A stretch of 64,000 nt of DNA from Cylicocyclus nassatus (GCA_958299035.1 CATQJL010000223.1:73639006-73703005), one strand, 5' to 3'. Shown: positions 1-11,189, numbered from the stretch's first letter. Program-made: numbers and translations. Notes: generated from the sequence alone by a model not told the origin.

Positions 1-3000
1 GCCATAGTTGTGGAAAGTAGATCAAAGTAATCTTTTCGAGTCAATGGCCGGCAAGTTTCCAAGTGCGTCCCATTTGAGAAGAGACCACCATGGCATTCGT
101 CGTGGGATTGGAAGAGTACAGTAGTGAACAGCACCATGCCATTGTAGGAAAATTCATCTACTGCCCAGATAAGCCACAGAAGCAGCGTGGTGGTACGGTA
201 ATCACGTGAGAGGAGATTTGAGATATCTCCACGTTGTTCAGTCTGAACAAAAGAATGAGTTAATTTTTTGCAGTATCGTAGCCGAAGTGCATGCTACCGT
301 AATTCCTACACAAATTTATCGTACTCTGTATATATCACCGAACAAAGCTAAGATTTGAGTTTCTGACATTATGCGAACTCAGCAGTCTAGGCGCTTAGGG
401 CTTACATTGTATCTTAGTGTGAAGCTTACCGCTTACTGTAATGCAAAAGTGCCGTTTTGCAGCATAAGCACCGTTCGAATTCTTGCATCTTGGACTGTAT
501 TCGTAAGTGGTAAGGTGATAACGAAAGGAATTTGATTAATTTTTACGTTGCTTAGCGAAATTGAGAATATGCTGTTTTGTGTACTATCGTAATCCAAATG
601 GTATGCTAATGTACCGTAGTCCATAGACAAGAACGAATTCACGCGCAAGTTTTTATATAATCAAAGAAAGCGAAAATTTGCTCAGTTCTCGAAGTGCGCA
701 TGGAGCTCGACAGTCTCGACTCTTTGGTGAGCATATTGTATTTTGATGTGGTGTACAGTGGTGCCAAAGGGCCGTTTCACGAAACAAGCTCTCTTGCTCT
801 TCGAGTGCTTCAACTAACTGTTTTCAGTGCGTTAAAGGCAGTGTCCAGGCAAATCTGGGCGCATGGATTTTTCGCTGAACTACGGGACTGTTTTTGAAAA
901 ACAATCCCGTAGTTTAGTTAAAATACTGAAATATGTGATTTTGGTCCGTTACCGTGACCTAACAAGGGAAGGATACCAACATTAGTTGGCAATTGAAGAT
1001 GAGATGTATACTAGTAGACGCGCCTTTAAACGCTGATTCCAAATCTGCTTTCCTTTTTTGCGGAATAAGTTTCCGAAAGAAGTTGTGGGCGTTTAAGTGT
1101 CTAAATTTGTCAAGGTTTATGTGGCCTAAAATTGGCGAAAAGCTGTATAAAAGCACCGGAAAGTGGAAAATCATTTTTGTATCGAGTATATTGTTTACAA
1201 GGAAGGAACAAAGCCGGTGGAAATCGCATAGGTGTTGTTTCAGAACTTTTCGCTGATTTTAAGCCACTCATTGATTGGCAAATCTGGACATTCAAACGCT
1301 CATAACTTCTTTCTCAAACTTATTCCGCAAAAAAGAAAAGCAGATTTGGAATCAGCGTTCAAAGTTGCATCTAGTGATATACATCTCATCTTCAATTGCC
1401 AACTAATGCTGGTATCCTTCCCTTGTAAGGGTGCGCTACCGTAATCTTACGCAAGGCCGCAATGCCCTAGTTTTCGTATGCCAAGAAAAAAAAACATTCG
1501 CTTTTGCCAGCTTTAGCAGAACGGTGGTATTCAGCACAGTCGACGCTTTGTTACGTATTATCTTTGGTATACTGTAGTGCAAAAGAGCCAATTGCCAAAA
1601 GGTGATGTCAAATTTTTTCCTGTATTCATAGATTTGGATACCTAAGCTTACAGATTGAGAAATGGGTGCAACAAGTCTTCCATCCGGTAGTTTAGCTCGA
1701 TTCTCTTTCGCCGCCCTTTGTAACGTTGTCAGTGCTTTTTCTGTTCGACCGCAGGCCATTTCGAAACGTGCTGACTCAGGAAGCCACTAAACCATGAGAA
1801 TCGTTTCCAGATTCTATAATTTCAATTAAAACAACACTTACAAATGAAAGAAGTCCAAACATGCCCAAAGGCAGCGATGATAGGACCACAAGCGCCCTCC
1901 ATCCCCATGAAGCCATCACCAAGTAGGCTAGCAGGGCTTCGAAAGCTGATCCAATGGCCCAGAAAGATTCCATCAAGACCACGCATTTGGCTCTTTGTTG
2001 ATTCGGAAGGAATTCGGCATAAAGAGTGACACTAAAATATAAAAATGACCCTAAAATGTAAAATGTCAAACACATCAGCATATATAAAGCTGCATATGCC
2101 CCTGAGAAGACGCTGTGCCAACGCTGTTCCAGAGTCGTGCAAGCGTCGATCCAGCGATGTGCTAGCGTCGTGCCGGAACTTATGTGGAAATCAATTCGCG
2201 TGTCGAAAAATCGATCGAATAGTTCCTGCCTGGCGCTAGTGCGCTGGAACGGTGCTGGCACGACGCTGACACTGGCAACTCTAGACGCAGCCTAAATGAT
2301 CAGTTGAGGAAAAGAAGCGGACTCACGACTGGGGCACGCCACCAATGCCAAATCCAGTAAGACCTCGGAAAACCAGAAACACATAGAAATGTGGTGAAAA
2401 TGCACTTAAAGCTCCAGTCAACGAAGCCACTAATGTAGAGGCCACCAAACCCTATAAACAACATCAGAATTCTAGATATGTTCCAAAATCTCAGATTTAC
2501 CACCCGTCGACCAAATCTGTCGCATATTTTGCCCCAAAACGTGCTACTGAGCACCATTCCGCTAAAAACACAAGTGGTTACCAGCGCCTGTTGAAAAGGG
2601 GTCACATTCCATTCACAAGCAAGTGCTGGTGGAAGTAATGAGAGTAGCATCATCTCCATAGCATCGGCCATCTGAAGAATAATTTTGATATACTCTTGAG
2701 CTAACATTCCATCCAAAAAGTCCCTCTTAATGCACAAACTCTAAAGTGGTTAAGTCACAAATTCCCAAACTAATAATCATCCGAAAATTGCTTTTTTAAT
2801 GCTCAAATTCAAACCTTGATATACAGTATCTCAAAGAATTCTGCTGAAGTGCAAGATTTTTGAATATGAATTTGAATCGAACCAACCCCAGAACCACAAG
2901 TCGATCTGACAGCGGCAATAAAAAAGTGCAGAGAAACGGGAAATTTGAAGAAAAATGATAAATACCAAATTTGATAAACCTTGATATACACGATCTCAGA

Positions 3001-3483
3001 TTAAGCATACACCAGTGGTAATTCGAGATCTAGTTCGGGAGGAAGGGGGGAGGGAGGAAGGAAAGCGAAGTTAATTTTTTCTCCTGCATAAAAAGTCACA
3101 TTTTGCTTTTTTAGTAAGTTTGTGAGAATCATTTGCAGGCTTATATCCCCACGAGAAACGAATCTGATAATTTTTTAAGCTATTCTCCAAAATTCTTTTG
3201 ATTTGTCAAAAAAAAAACACTTTTCACTGACGTGGTGCCGCAAAAAAAACCAAAGAAGATTGAGATTTATCTACTCACCCAAGCGATACCAACCAGAAGA
3301 CTCAGCTTTAGTTGAAATCGCCCAAATCCAAGTGCTTCTACAGCGTCATCAACGGTGAAGGTCCCGCTCTCCTTTGTTAGCGTTTCCTCAAAAGCCCGTT
3401 GATCAGCTGGCTCACCGAGCACAGCCCGGTCATCCAAGCCACCAAGATATCGTACGGAGAGATCCTCGTGGACATGGCGGAGC
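1..3483 (-). CDS. SVOP-like MFS transporter, tandem paralog (copy 1), partial
   Basis: This is a second copy of the SV2-related (SVOP) major facilitator gene whose full copy lies at 16,156-22,997. Exons on the minus strand, 5' to 3', are 3,483-3,279, 2,671-2,501, 2,451-2,327, 2,031-1,842, 1,786-1,652 and 242 to the left edge. All are open, keep phase, and have GT-AG borders matching copy 2. The exon at 2,671 starts [13 protein letters not shown] and ends with the MFS motif-A loop [11 protein letters not shown]. The acidic exon at 3,483 has one extra glycine codon compared with copy 2 (YLGGLDD against YLGLDD). The duplicated block stops near 5,051, before the counterpart of copy 2's first exon, so the original start codon was not carried along. 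Translation could start in a new upstream exon or at MADAMEMM. Few residues differ from copy 2, so this is a recent or constrained copy rather than a decayed one. The exons encoding the last membrane helices lie left of the window. Confidence 0.82.
832..862 (+). repeat. Truncated end of the TTAA/AGGCAG element family
   Basis: TTAA followed by AGGCAG and about 20 more bases matches the terminal repeat of the elements at 14,691-15,033 and 34,706-35,070. The rest of the element is missing. The next bases form an unrelated short hairpin (about 878-922, AACTACGGGA and its complement). Confidence 0.6.
958..1430. mobile_element. Inverted-repeat (MITE-like) element, ACAAGGGAAGG family
   Basis: The ends are inverted copies of each other over about 60 bp (ACAAGGGAAGGATACCAAC on the left, its complement on the right). 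The internal arms around 1,020-1,090 and 1,300-1,360 also pair. It lies in an intron of SVOP copy 1 (between exons 1,652-1,786 and 1-242) and is absent from the matching intron of copy 2. A diverged relative lies at 36,214-36,667 inside asna-1. The apparent open frames here are reading frames through the repeat. Confidence 0.75.
2100..2282. mobile_element. GC-rich foldback element (GCCAACGCTGTTCCAG family)
   Basis: This is a GC-rich inverted-repeat segment in the intron before the exon at 1,842-2,031. The left side contains GTGCCAACGCTGTTCCAG and the right side its imperfect complement (CTGGAACGGTGCTGGCAC), ending in GGCAACTC. The same insertion sits at the homologous position of copy 2 (19,680-19,862), so it predates the duplication. 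A third copy is in a bestrophin intron (60,621-60,775). It creates a spurious in-frame N-terminal extension to the neighbouring exon. Confidence 0.65.
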
Positions 3484-5051
3484 CTAAAAATACATTCACG
3501 TCAAACTATCAGATCAAAAAGATAGGATGTGAAAAATCGTATTCCAAATATGTTCAAAAAATGCTTGTTTCATACGAAATTGTTTCCTTAAACCATCAAA
3601 ATCCCATTTACGCCCGGAACTGAAGAAAAAAACTTAAATCTTGATTATCTAGCCAGATTTTTCTTCCCAAATTTTGAGCAATTATGCAACTCTACGCTTT
3701 CTCCGTCATCACGCCTTGATAGGCTTTAACAGAAATGTTTGAACAGGACAGGACAGGATTCTTGAGTTAAATGTTAGAATTATCAAATGTATCTCACATG
3801 ATATAATTTTTAGTGTATCAGGGCTCCTACTATGACAATCCTTGTTGATAAGACCTGTAATGCTTATAGTTAGGCATCTTTTTAACTTTTTAGCATAATA
3901 GAAAAATGATTTTGGTTACAACCCCTGTTTGTAACGGTATAAAATGGTTATGCTAAACTCTTGTCGCCTATCTGCTTCCATATCGCTTAATGCTTTTAAT
4001 GTATTCAGTGGGATTCTTTTGATGATGTGTTGCGCTGTTCTAAAAGAGCTTCATAACAAGATGCGTCAATTGTCAAAGTGTTTAACTATTCGCTGTAAGA
4101 CAGCTTTGACGAGATAGTTCGCATTATTGAGAGAGTGTTCCCTACATAAGCATGTCTTGATTGTATTGCTTCGCTTTTCGCTATTATCGATAAATCTGTG
4201 CTGGTCTCTCCCCCCTTAGCCAAAATTCCATCTCCGAGTTCGTTAGGATCACTTTTTTAGCCAGCTGTGAGGAAAGATATCGACTATTGAAGCTGGAGAA
4301 TATTACCCTATTTTCAAGTGTATAAGCCGCACCTTTTTTGCTCTAAACGCGAGCAGACCCATGCGTGTCGCCGCGCCTATGTCTCGCGAAGCGGTCACCT
4401 TATCGCATATTGCTCTCACTTAACGCGCTCCATGCTGACAGTCAGTCTTTTGGCGTGTTCGCCTTTAGAGCGAAAAGGGTGCGGCTTATACACCTGAAAA
4501 TAGGGTATTCATGAGCTCGTGGTAAAAAGAACCAGAGAATGCGATTCCAAGCAAGCTTTCATTAGAATGTGCTAACGTGTTTCAATCAACTGTTATTAAA
4601 AAATTTTATGTGTTGTTTCTAGATTTATTGGCTTCGGAATAATCTGCAGCGCCACACTTGTCGTTGAAGGCTATGTAAGTGCTTCACAGCTAAGCAGACT
4701 AAGGCTAATTGGGAGGTTTATCGTTTTTTTTTTCAAAAACCTTTCTTCCACTTTTTGTCTGTGTAACCAAGGACGCAGCGTGTTGAGAGGTTTTTGGATG
4801 ATTGATAGCAATGTTTGAATGCCTGAGGGCGCTGAAGCTCTTATTTGTGCAAGTTCTACAATAGTTTACATAATGACTTAGGAGGAGTGTACTGCAATGC
4901 TGGCATCAATCCAAATAGTCTGAATGGCAATAGTATCATACAGAGATGTACAGAAAAAAAGGTATTTGAAAGAGCAAGGTTCTTTTTCCTGAGCTACAAC
5001 ATATACTTCGTGGAAAAAAATCACGCAGCTCAGTCTTCTTCTCTTCTATAG
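3484..5051. other. Non-coding, duplicated intron-like sequence
   Basis: This stretch upstream of the first recognisable exon of copy 1 matches intron 1 of copy 2. It holds no supported coding exon. Apart from the element at 4,306-4,505 and about 300 bp near 3,925-4,225 not found in copy 2, nothing distinctive is seen. Confidence 0.6.
4306..4505. mobile_element. 200-bp MITE with TA target duplication (CCCTATTTTCA family)
   Basis: The terminal inverted repeat CCCTATTTTCARGTGTATAA begins at 4,306 and its complement ends at 4,505, flanked on both sides by TA. The matching stretch in SVOP copy 2 (near 21,983) runs through without the element, so this is a filled site against an empty site. A related element (CCCTAATTTCACGCGTATAA ends) occupies 32,046-32,270 in lnkn-1. 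TA duplication and size fit Tc1/mariner-type MITEs. Confidence 0.82.
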
Positions 5052-5129
5052 AAATACTTGTTGAAACCAACGGAGTAAACCTTTACTATAGTGTCACAGA
5101 GAATCTCAAAAAAAAGTTCAGAAATTCCG

Positions 5130-5348
5130 GCTAAAAGACTTCGTCGCGATTCATTCGCTACAGACAAATGTTACGAGTTCATTTCAAACCGATCTTCTTG
5201 CATTTCGGTTGTGATAGTTCTCCAACACGACTAGTCGTGACTAACTATCACAACCAAAATACAAGAAGATCGGCATGCAATGAACTCGTAACACTTGTCT
5301 GTAGCGATTGAACGACGATCAAATCGCGTGAGCTCTGTCCAGGCCTTA
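5130..5348. mobile_element. Diverged inverted-repeat element related to 26,046 and 49,006
   Basis: The arms are complementary around the centre near 5,232 (e.g. CGGTTGTGATAGTTCTCC against GTGACTAACTATCACAACC, and CTACAGACAAATGTTACGAG near the edges). The right end has AAATCGCGTGAGCTCTGTCC and GGCCTTA, resembling the GGCC-TTCACGCGATTT ends of the elements at 26,046-26,253 and 49,006-49,213. Confidence 0.65.
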
Positions 5349-5724
5349 GTCATGAATGAGTAGTAATTGCGCAAGGCCGTTTTCATTCACTAGTACTTCA
5401 GGATGAGAAAGGATGAGAAAAGAAAATTTTTCCTTAGGGCCGTGATCACTGGAGGAGTACGAGTCAACAATAAGATATACGACACTACATACGTTGCTTG
5501 CACTACTGGAAAAAAATATAAAAGCAGAAGAATGTCGAAAGCGGTACACGAGTTAACAGAAAAGAGGACCATCTTAGTAGGTTCTAATATGCAGACTAAC
5601 GGCCGTATAAGGCGTTACTAGTCGAACATGTGGCGAAACTGCGCGCTCGAAGGTGATACACCAAGTTTGAGTCGCCAGATGTTCCTTACATAGAAGGAGA
5701 AATGCGATCGATCGTTGAATAGTA

Positions 5725-6634
5725 TTAGGTTGGTGCAAAAGTATGCGCGTTTTTTAGCCCTTGTTTCAAGACAACGTTTCTCCATCAAACCTTCTCCTTT
5801 GAGAAAAACTTATATAAATTCAATAAGCTCCTTTCATGCTCTATCTAATGATGGTAGAAAGAGCTTTTAACCTCGTTTAAAAATTAATAGAATCTCATAC
5901 AACGGCACTCGAAACCAGAATTTCATTGCACTTACTATTTTGGCTAGAATTCAAGCGCGAATAATGGCAATCTTGTTAGAAATTCTACGATTGTATGTAA
6001 AAAGACATGTATACTTTGCGCATACTTTATTATTTTCTTAGATAAACGTAGACTGGGATTTCGGCGCTTCAACTGGAGTAGTGGTTTTGGCCATTCTGTG
6101 GCCCATAGATTTCCTTTGTAAAAATCAATCGCCAAAGTTTTGCTCATTTCTGTAAGCGTAAGGATGGGCCTCCTGTTGACAGAATTTGCAGAAATGTGTA
6201 GGCTGTTTAGAAGACAGAAAATCAAAAATCTCATATTTTGGGATTTTGAGGCCTACGAAAAAATGTCGAAAAAAGCGGACACTTTTGAATATTACTTTTT
6301 TTTCTTTTCGCAAATCTTCTTTCACTGAGCCCCTTCCAACTTTTTTGTACTACTGGCTTGCGGCTACAAGACAGACTACTTATCATTCACATTTACAAAT
6401 TTTGAAGGAAGTTAGGATCAGTTAAAAGCGGGGTTTCAGAAAAAAACCTTTTTGCTTATCAATCCATATTTTTGTGCCCATTGGAGATATGAGCATGGTT
6501 GGATGTGCGCTGTATTGAAAATTATTTGATGCCTCTGATTGTCTTTACCGCACTGAAGAATGTGGATTTTTTAGAGATTTATAGCACTTTAAAGTGAAAA
6601 CTGCGAAACGCGCATTACTTTTGCACCAACCTAA
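5725..6634. mobile_element. Mariner-type non-autonomous element
   Basis: The left end is TTAGGTTGGTGCAAAAGTA at 5,725 and the right end is its complement ending at 6,634. Both are flanked by TA. This terminal repeat is typical of mariner elements (the human Hsmar1 ends are very similar). The 910-bp interior has no recognisable transposase frame, so it is non-autonomous or decayed. Another element with related ends is at 58,281-59,047. Confidence 0.85.
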
Positions 6635-6840
6635 TAGTTTCTTACACTCAGACATAGCTGAGGAATCTTCATCAGCAATTATGTACGAGCAAACTGTTAA
6701 ATCAGCATAGAACCGCTGAAATCACCGTGCGGACAACAGCCATTATTACCACCCAGCTAAATTACCTGCGCGCGCTACAACTTCAACTATCAATAAGGGG
6801 CGAACGCCTGAGTCAACAGCACCGTAGAACAGAAAACATA

Positions 6841-8967
6841 CAATACCGCTCACATTTTTTGAAAAATAGACGCGAATCTACATATATGTCGCTACATGTC
6901 CATACATGTAGCGACATGTCGCATGAGTGATGCTCATGTCGCTACATGTATGGACATCACCGTCGCGTGGCCATATCTCGCTCCAGAGTGGACGAATTCT
7001 GAATCTAAAGCCACCATTCGATTCAGTTCGGCGCGGAGAATCTTCTGATATATTGGAAGTGGGGGTACGATGTCTTCTATATTCCGTTTACAGTTTTTTC
7101 GAATTCTTCTGCGAAGGTCCTTTCGCGAATATGTGAAGCAGCGCCTATCCAACATAGAAGACTTTACTGAATATGTGAAGCAGCGCCTATCCAACATAGA
7201 AGACTTTACCAAGTACCATTCGATAACACTGTTTTTTGTACATTATTGTGCGTTAAGAAATAGGCTCAGACTTCGTTCCAGAGGAGATAGAAGCGTTGGT
7301 GAATTCTGGAAAAATCACGCGTTCTTAAATTCTACTCACCATAACTTCTTTCGGTTTTAGTATATTTTGAATCCGAAAGCAGTGCTGTGTTCAGCTCATC
7401 AAGGCAAATCTTCTGATGTACAGCATGTTTTTGATATTCCGTCAGTATTCTTGAATCTTTCTGCGGACGGCTCTTCGCGAAGGTGTAAAGCAGCGAGCAT
7501 TCTCCCTAGTATCCAGCAAGAATCTTTCGATAGTACTTTTTCTGTAGATTATGATGTGCTAGATAGTATCCCCAGATTTCTTTACAAAGGAAATAGAACG
7601 GCTGGTGAATTGTGAAAAAAAATCTGTTGTCCCAAATTCTACTCGCCATAGCCCCAGGATACGAAGCTATCTTGCTAAGCAGATGTGAGTTTCGAAATCA
7701 GCAGATCGAATAACCTCTACGAGCAGGTTTTCCGATATCGGGTTATTTTATTTTCATTCTCGTTTTACGCTCTGTTCGCCGATGGATTTTCGTCAAAATG
7801 TTGATGCTTGTGAATTGTAAGGAAACTTCGCTTATAGAGGTTTTCGAACACGCTCTTTACGAAAATCGTGGTCTTCGAGGATTACAGTGTCTTTTTGGAG
7901 AGATACGTAGAGGTGACTGTAACTGCATCACGAAAGGGTGTAATTTTGGCCGCACTTCTCGCGTATCTGTCAGAAAACTTGCCTGCTTGCTTTTATAGGT
8001 CAAATTTACTAGGAAATGTGCTATCGCATGGTGCATGACTCAGATTCCAGTCTGTAAAATTCGCCGAGTTACGAGCCTACGAAGACACGTTCCTCATGAA
8101 TTTCGCCCAAAATGTAAAGCGCATATTTCGTCGAAATTCCACTGTCAGTGCTTGGGGCTATGGCGAGTAGAATTTGGGACAACAGATTTTTTTCACAATT
8201 CACCGGCCGTTCTATTTCCTTTGTAAAGAAGTCTGGGGCTACTATCTAGCACATCATAATCTACAGAAAAAGTACTATCGAAAGATCCTTGCTGGATACT
8301 AGGGACAATGCTCGCTGCTTTACACCTTCGCGAAGAGACGTCCGCAGAAAGATTCAAGAATACTGACGGAATATCAAGAAAATGCTGTATATCAGAAGAT
8401 TTGCCTTGATGAGCTGAACACAGCACTGCTTTCGGATTCAAAATATACTAAAACCGAAAGAAGTTATGGTGAGTAGAATTTAAAAACGCGTGATTTTTCC
8501 AGAATTCATCAGCGCTTCTATCTCCTCTGGAACGAATTCTGAGCCTATTTCTTAATGCACAATAATCTACAAAAAACAGTGTTATCGAATGGTACTTGGT
8601 AAAGTCTTCTATGTTGGATAGGCGCTGCTTCACATATTCAGTAAAGTCTTCTATGTTGGATAGGCGCTGCTTCACATATTCGCGAAAGGACCTCCGCAGA
8701 AAAATTCGAAAAAACTGTAAACGGAATATAGAAGACATCGTACCCCCACTTCCAATATATCAGAAGATTCTCCGCGCCGAACTGAATCGAATGGTGGCTT
8801 TAGATTCAGACTTCGTCCACTCTGAAGCGAGATATGGCCACGCGACGGTGATGTCCATACATGTAGCGACGTGAGCATCACTCATGCGACATGTCGCTAC
8901 ATGTATGGACATGTAGCGACATATATGCACATTTGCGTCTATTTTTCAAAAAATGTGAGCGGTATTG
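6841..8967. mobile_element. 2.1-kb foldback element with ~816-bp arms, TA target duplication
   Basis: Two arms (about 6,841-7,656 and 8,152-8,967) are near-identical inverted copies around a ~495-bp unique centre. The ends read CAATACCGCTCACATTTTTT and its complement, flanked by TA. Each arm contains a 42-bp direct duplication (7,128-7,211 and its mirror at about 8,597-8,680) and a short hairpin built from GTCGCTACATG. The open frames in the arms come in mirrored pairs because of the palindrome and are not evidence of genes. The centre has no recognisable protein. Elements sharing the block GTGGCCATATCTCGCT lie at 23,639-24,101 and, diverged, at 59,373-59,830. Confidence 0.85.
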
Positions 8968-8969
8968 TA

Positions 8970-9540
8970 GGTCAACTCAGCCGGCCGGGAGAACATCTCT
9001 TAACACTCACAAACTTCAATTTAAACGCTGCCTCCAAAACTTTCTTGGCGTTCTATTTTCCAGTGAACGTCCACCATCGTGTGCGCACTAACTCAGCCTA
9101 AAACTGCTGGAAACTGCAAATTATGTCTGAGAAAAGAAAATTGTGTTTTACCACTTTTTCTTTCAAAAATGATGTTAAAATATCGTGAGACCTGGGCCCT
9201 AGGTCACCGAAAAGACTGGAAGCCATTGAAATATTTAAAAACGATCACAATAAACTGTTCTCAGACGGCGAGCTGCCAAGTCACCGGTGGAGGCCCATCA
9301 GGTTTATTTATGATTTTAGCACTCACCTATTCTCCTCTCGGCGGACTCGCTGCTACTGCTACCAGTAAGCGTGGCGCCTCGCAAACGGCTGGCAAACTGG
9401 CAGAAACACCGATTCGTACTAATATATTTTATCTGTTACAGCACCAATGAGATAAGTAGCACCAAAAGTATATGAGCAACATTAACATATGAACAACATG
9501 CACACAGGTAAGTAGATTATGAAGTAGAGATCAGTGTAGA
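8970..9540. other. No gene seen
   Basis: This is intergenic sequence between two transposable elements. A 123-codon open frame (9,079-9,450) shows no recognisable family and no flanking splice sites worth calling. Confidence 0.5.
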
Positions 9541-10505
9541 CCAGGGCCCGGCACGGATCGTCTGGAAGCAGGCTGGACTTCGTTTTTAAAGCAAACAGCA
9601 AAGGGGATTTCGTTTTTGACGAGTAGGGGCCCAGCACAAAGAATAAGCGCCATTTAGTCGAACACAAGCATTTTGGAGAGGTTGCCACACGATTGACATG
9701 CTCTATCGTGTACGACGAAAAGTGCGCGCGATTTGAAAGCAAGGCCAAAATAAACAAATTGCTTGTTTACAGCGCACACAGAATCGTATGACACCAAAAT
9801 TGAACTGTGTGCACAGAAAATTATTTGCGGAAGAAATATGTAAAAAGTCTCGGAAACTTATGTGAAGGAATACCTTTTCCAAATTTAGATCGTCTCCAGA
9901 CGGCCACCAGACGATCTGAGATCGTCTGGAGCATATATTTCCGTCACTTCACATAAGTTTCGGATTTTTTCAGCATGGACGGATACCCCGGTCAAAAATC
10001 TATCCCTGAGCATAAACGCAGTTTCATATTGCCCCATGCCCGTCTTTTTTCTACACTCTTCTTTTCCGGAACTCGCCTTGTTAGATATCGCGCCCCAGCG
10101 TCAATTTTTCTGCGTCATCTCCCTCTGGATTTTCATTTTCAGTTGCAGCTGTGTTGGCGAAATATCTGTTTTTCTGTTCATTCCGTTCAAGTAATATTCA
10201 ATTACTCATCACCTCGCGACTCATGAAGTAGATCTGTCCGAATTCATGTTGAATGAAGAGCGTCATTCATTTCTAGTTTCTTTTGATGGAAGTTGACGAC
10301 ACAACCGTGGCATCAGACAAGCAATGGAAACATTTCTGATGAGGTGAGTGAGAGGCTGCAAAGCCGCTGTTTCTTTTGATTACTTTCTTTCGTTTCTTTC
10401 GCTTACGATCTTTTGATTTATCAAGCCGTTTTTTGTCAGCGAACTTGGTATTTGTTCTTTATGGCATTTGTTGCCCTTTGCTGTATGGCTTTGGCCATAC
10501 TTTAC

Positions 10506-10839
10506 CCGTGTTACCGGTGTTACTACTGTTACTCATGTTACTCGTGTTACCCGTGTTACTGATGTTACTGGTGTTACTAGTGTTACTCACCAGTTAGTGA
10601 TATTGTGTTTTGAAATGAGAGTGTTTTGTGACATTTCACTTATCAACAGCAATAAAAGCGGTAACACTACTCAGACAATAACTCGGACGAGCGGCGGGCC
10701 ATTACCGGGCGGGCGATCATGCCTCCCGCCGCTCGTCCTCTAGAGGCACGCGGGCCGCCCGCTAGCCTCTAGACGACCTCTGTTACTGGTGTTACTATAG
10801 TAACACCAGTAACACGGTAACACCGGTAACACGGGTACC
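10506..10839. repeat. 9-bp minisatellite with inverted partner and GC-rich palindromes
   Basis: About nine or ten units of GTGTTACYN run from 10,506 to about 10,590. The complementary array (GTAACACCN) closes the structure at about 10,781-10,839. Between them, 10,685-10,780 is strikingly GC-rich and holds two palindromes (GAGCGGCGGG/CCCGCCGCTC and TCTAGAGGC/GCCTCTAGA). The array gives open frames of VTxVTx or LPVLL type that are artefacts. Confidence 0.8.
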
Positions 10840-11189
10840 TTCTTGCTCTCAAGGCAACTCCATTTGCTGAAACTGAGATTTCAAAAAATACTCGGAGTTG
10901 AAGTTCAATAATCATAATGAACCGATGACGGCCATCAATTGGGGTTTATGTGTTTTCAAGGTCCTCCTTTTCAGCAACAATGTCTCTTTTGCGTAAAAGA
11001 CCGAGACAAAAGAGTTACAAACTAATGAAAGTCAAAAATCAGCGGTTAGGTTAGAACTAGAAATTCTCAATATTGTTCGCCTGTTCTCAGAATCAGGTTA
11101 GTGGGTAAAACTAGAACTTGCCTTGCCTTGACTATTCATCAGTCACATACCTATAGACGATCAGTGATTTCGTATGTTACATTTATGTG

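Larger units (their letters stand above)
1..5051. repeat. Segmental duplication, unit 1 (partner 18,292-22,572)
   Basis: Exons, introns and the upstream non-coding sequence match the svop-1 region at 18,292-22,572 in the same orientation. Examples are the start of the window against 18,292, the intron text near 3,020-3,170 against 20,480-20,640, and the region 4,740-5,050 against 22,230-22,570. Similarity fades just after 5,051. The unit continues off the left edge. Differences between the copies are mainly insertions: elements at 958-1,430 and 4,306-4,505 plus about 300 bp near 3,925-4,225 are present only here, while 21,185-21,695 is present only in the other copy. Confidence 0.85.

Noticed and set aside
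1776..2261. 161-codon minus-strand frame that seems to extend the SVOP exon N-terminally
   Set aside because: Only 1,842-2,031 is exon. The upstream part reads through a GC-rich inverted-repeat element after a clear acceptor site.
7070..8874. Paired open frames on opposite strands (7,070-7,360 with 8,448-8,738; 6,934-7,212 with 8,596-8,874)
   Set aside because: They are the same DNA read in the two arms of the palindrome. No family match, no splice context.
10376..10743. Hydrophobic repeat proteins (LPVLLxLL or VTxVTx)
   Set aside because: Translation of the 9-bp minisatellite and adjoining GC-rich palindromes.
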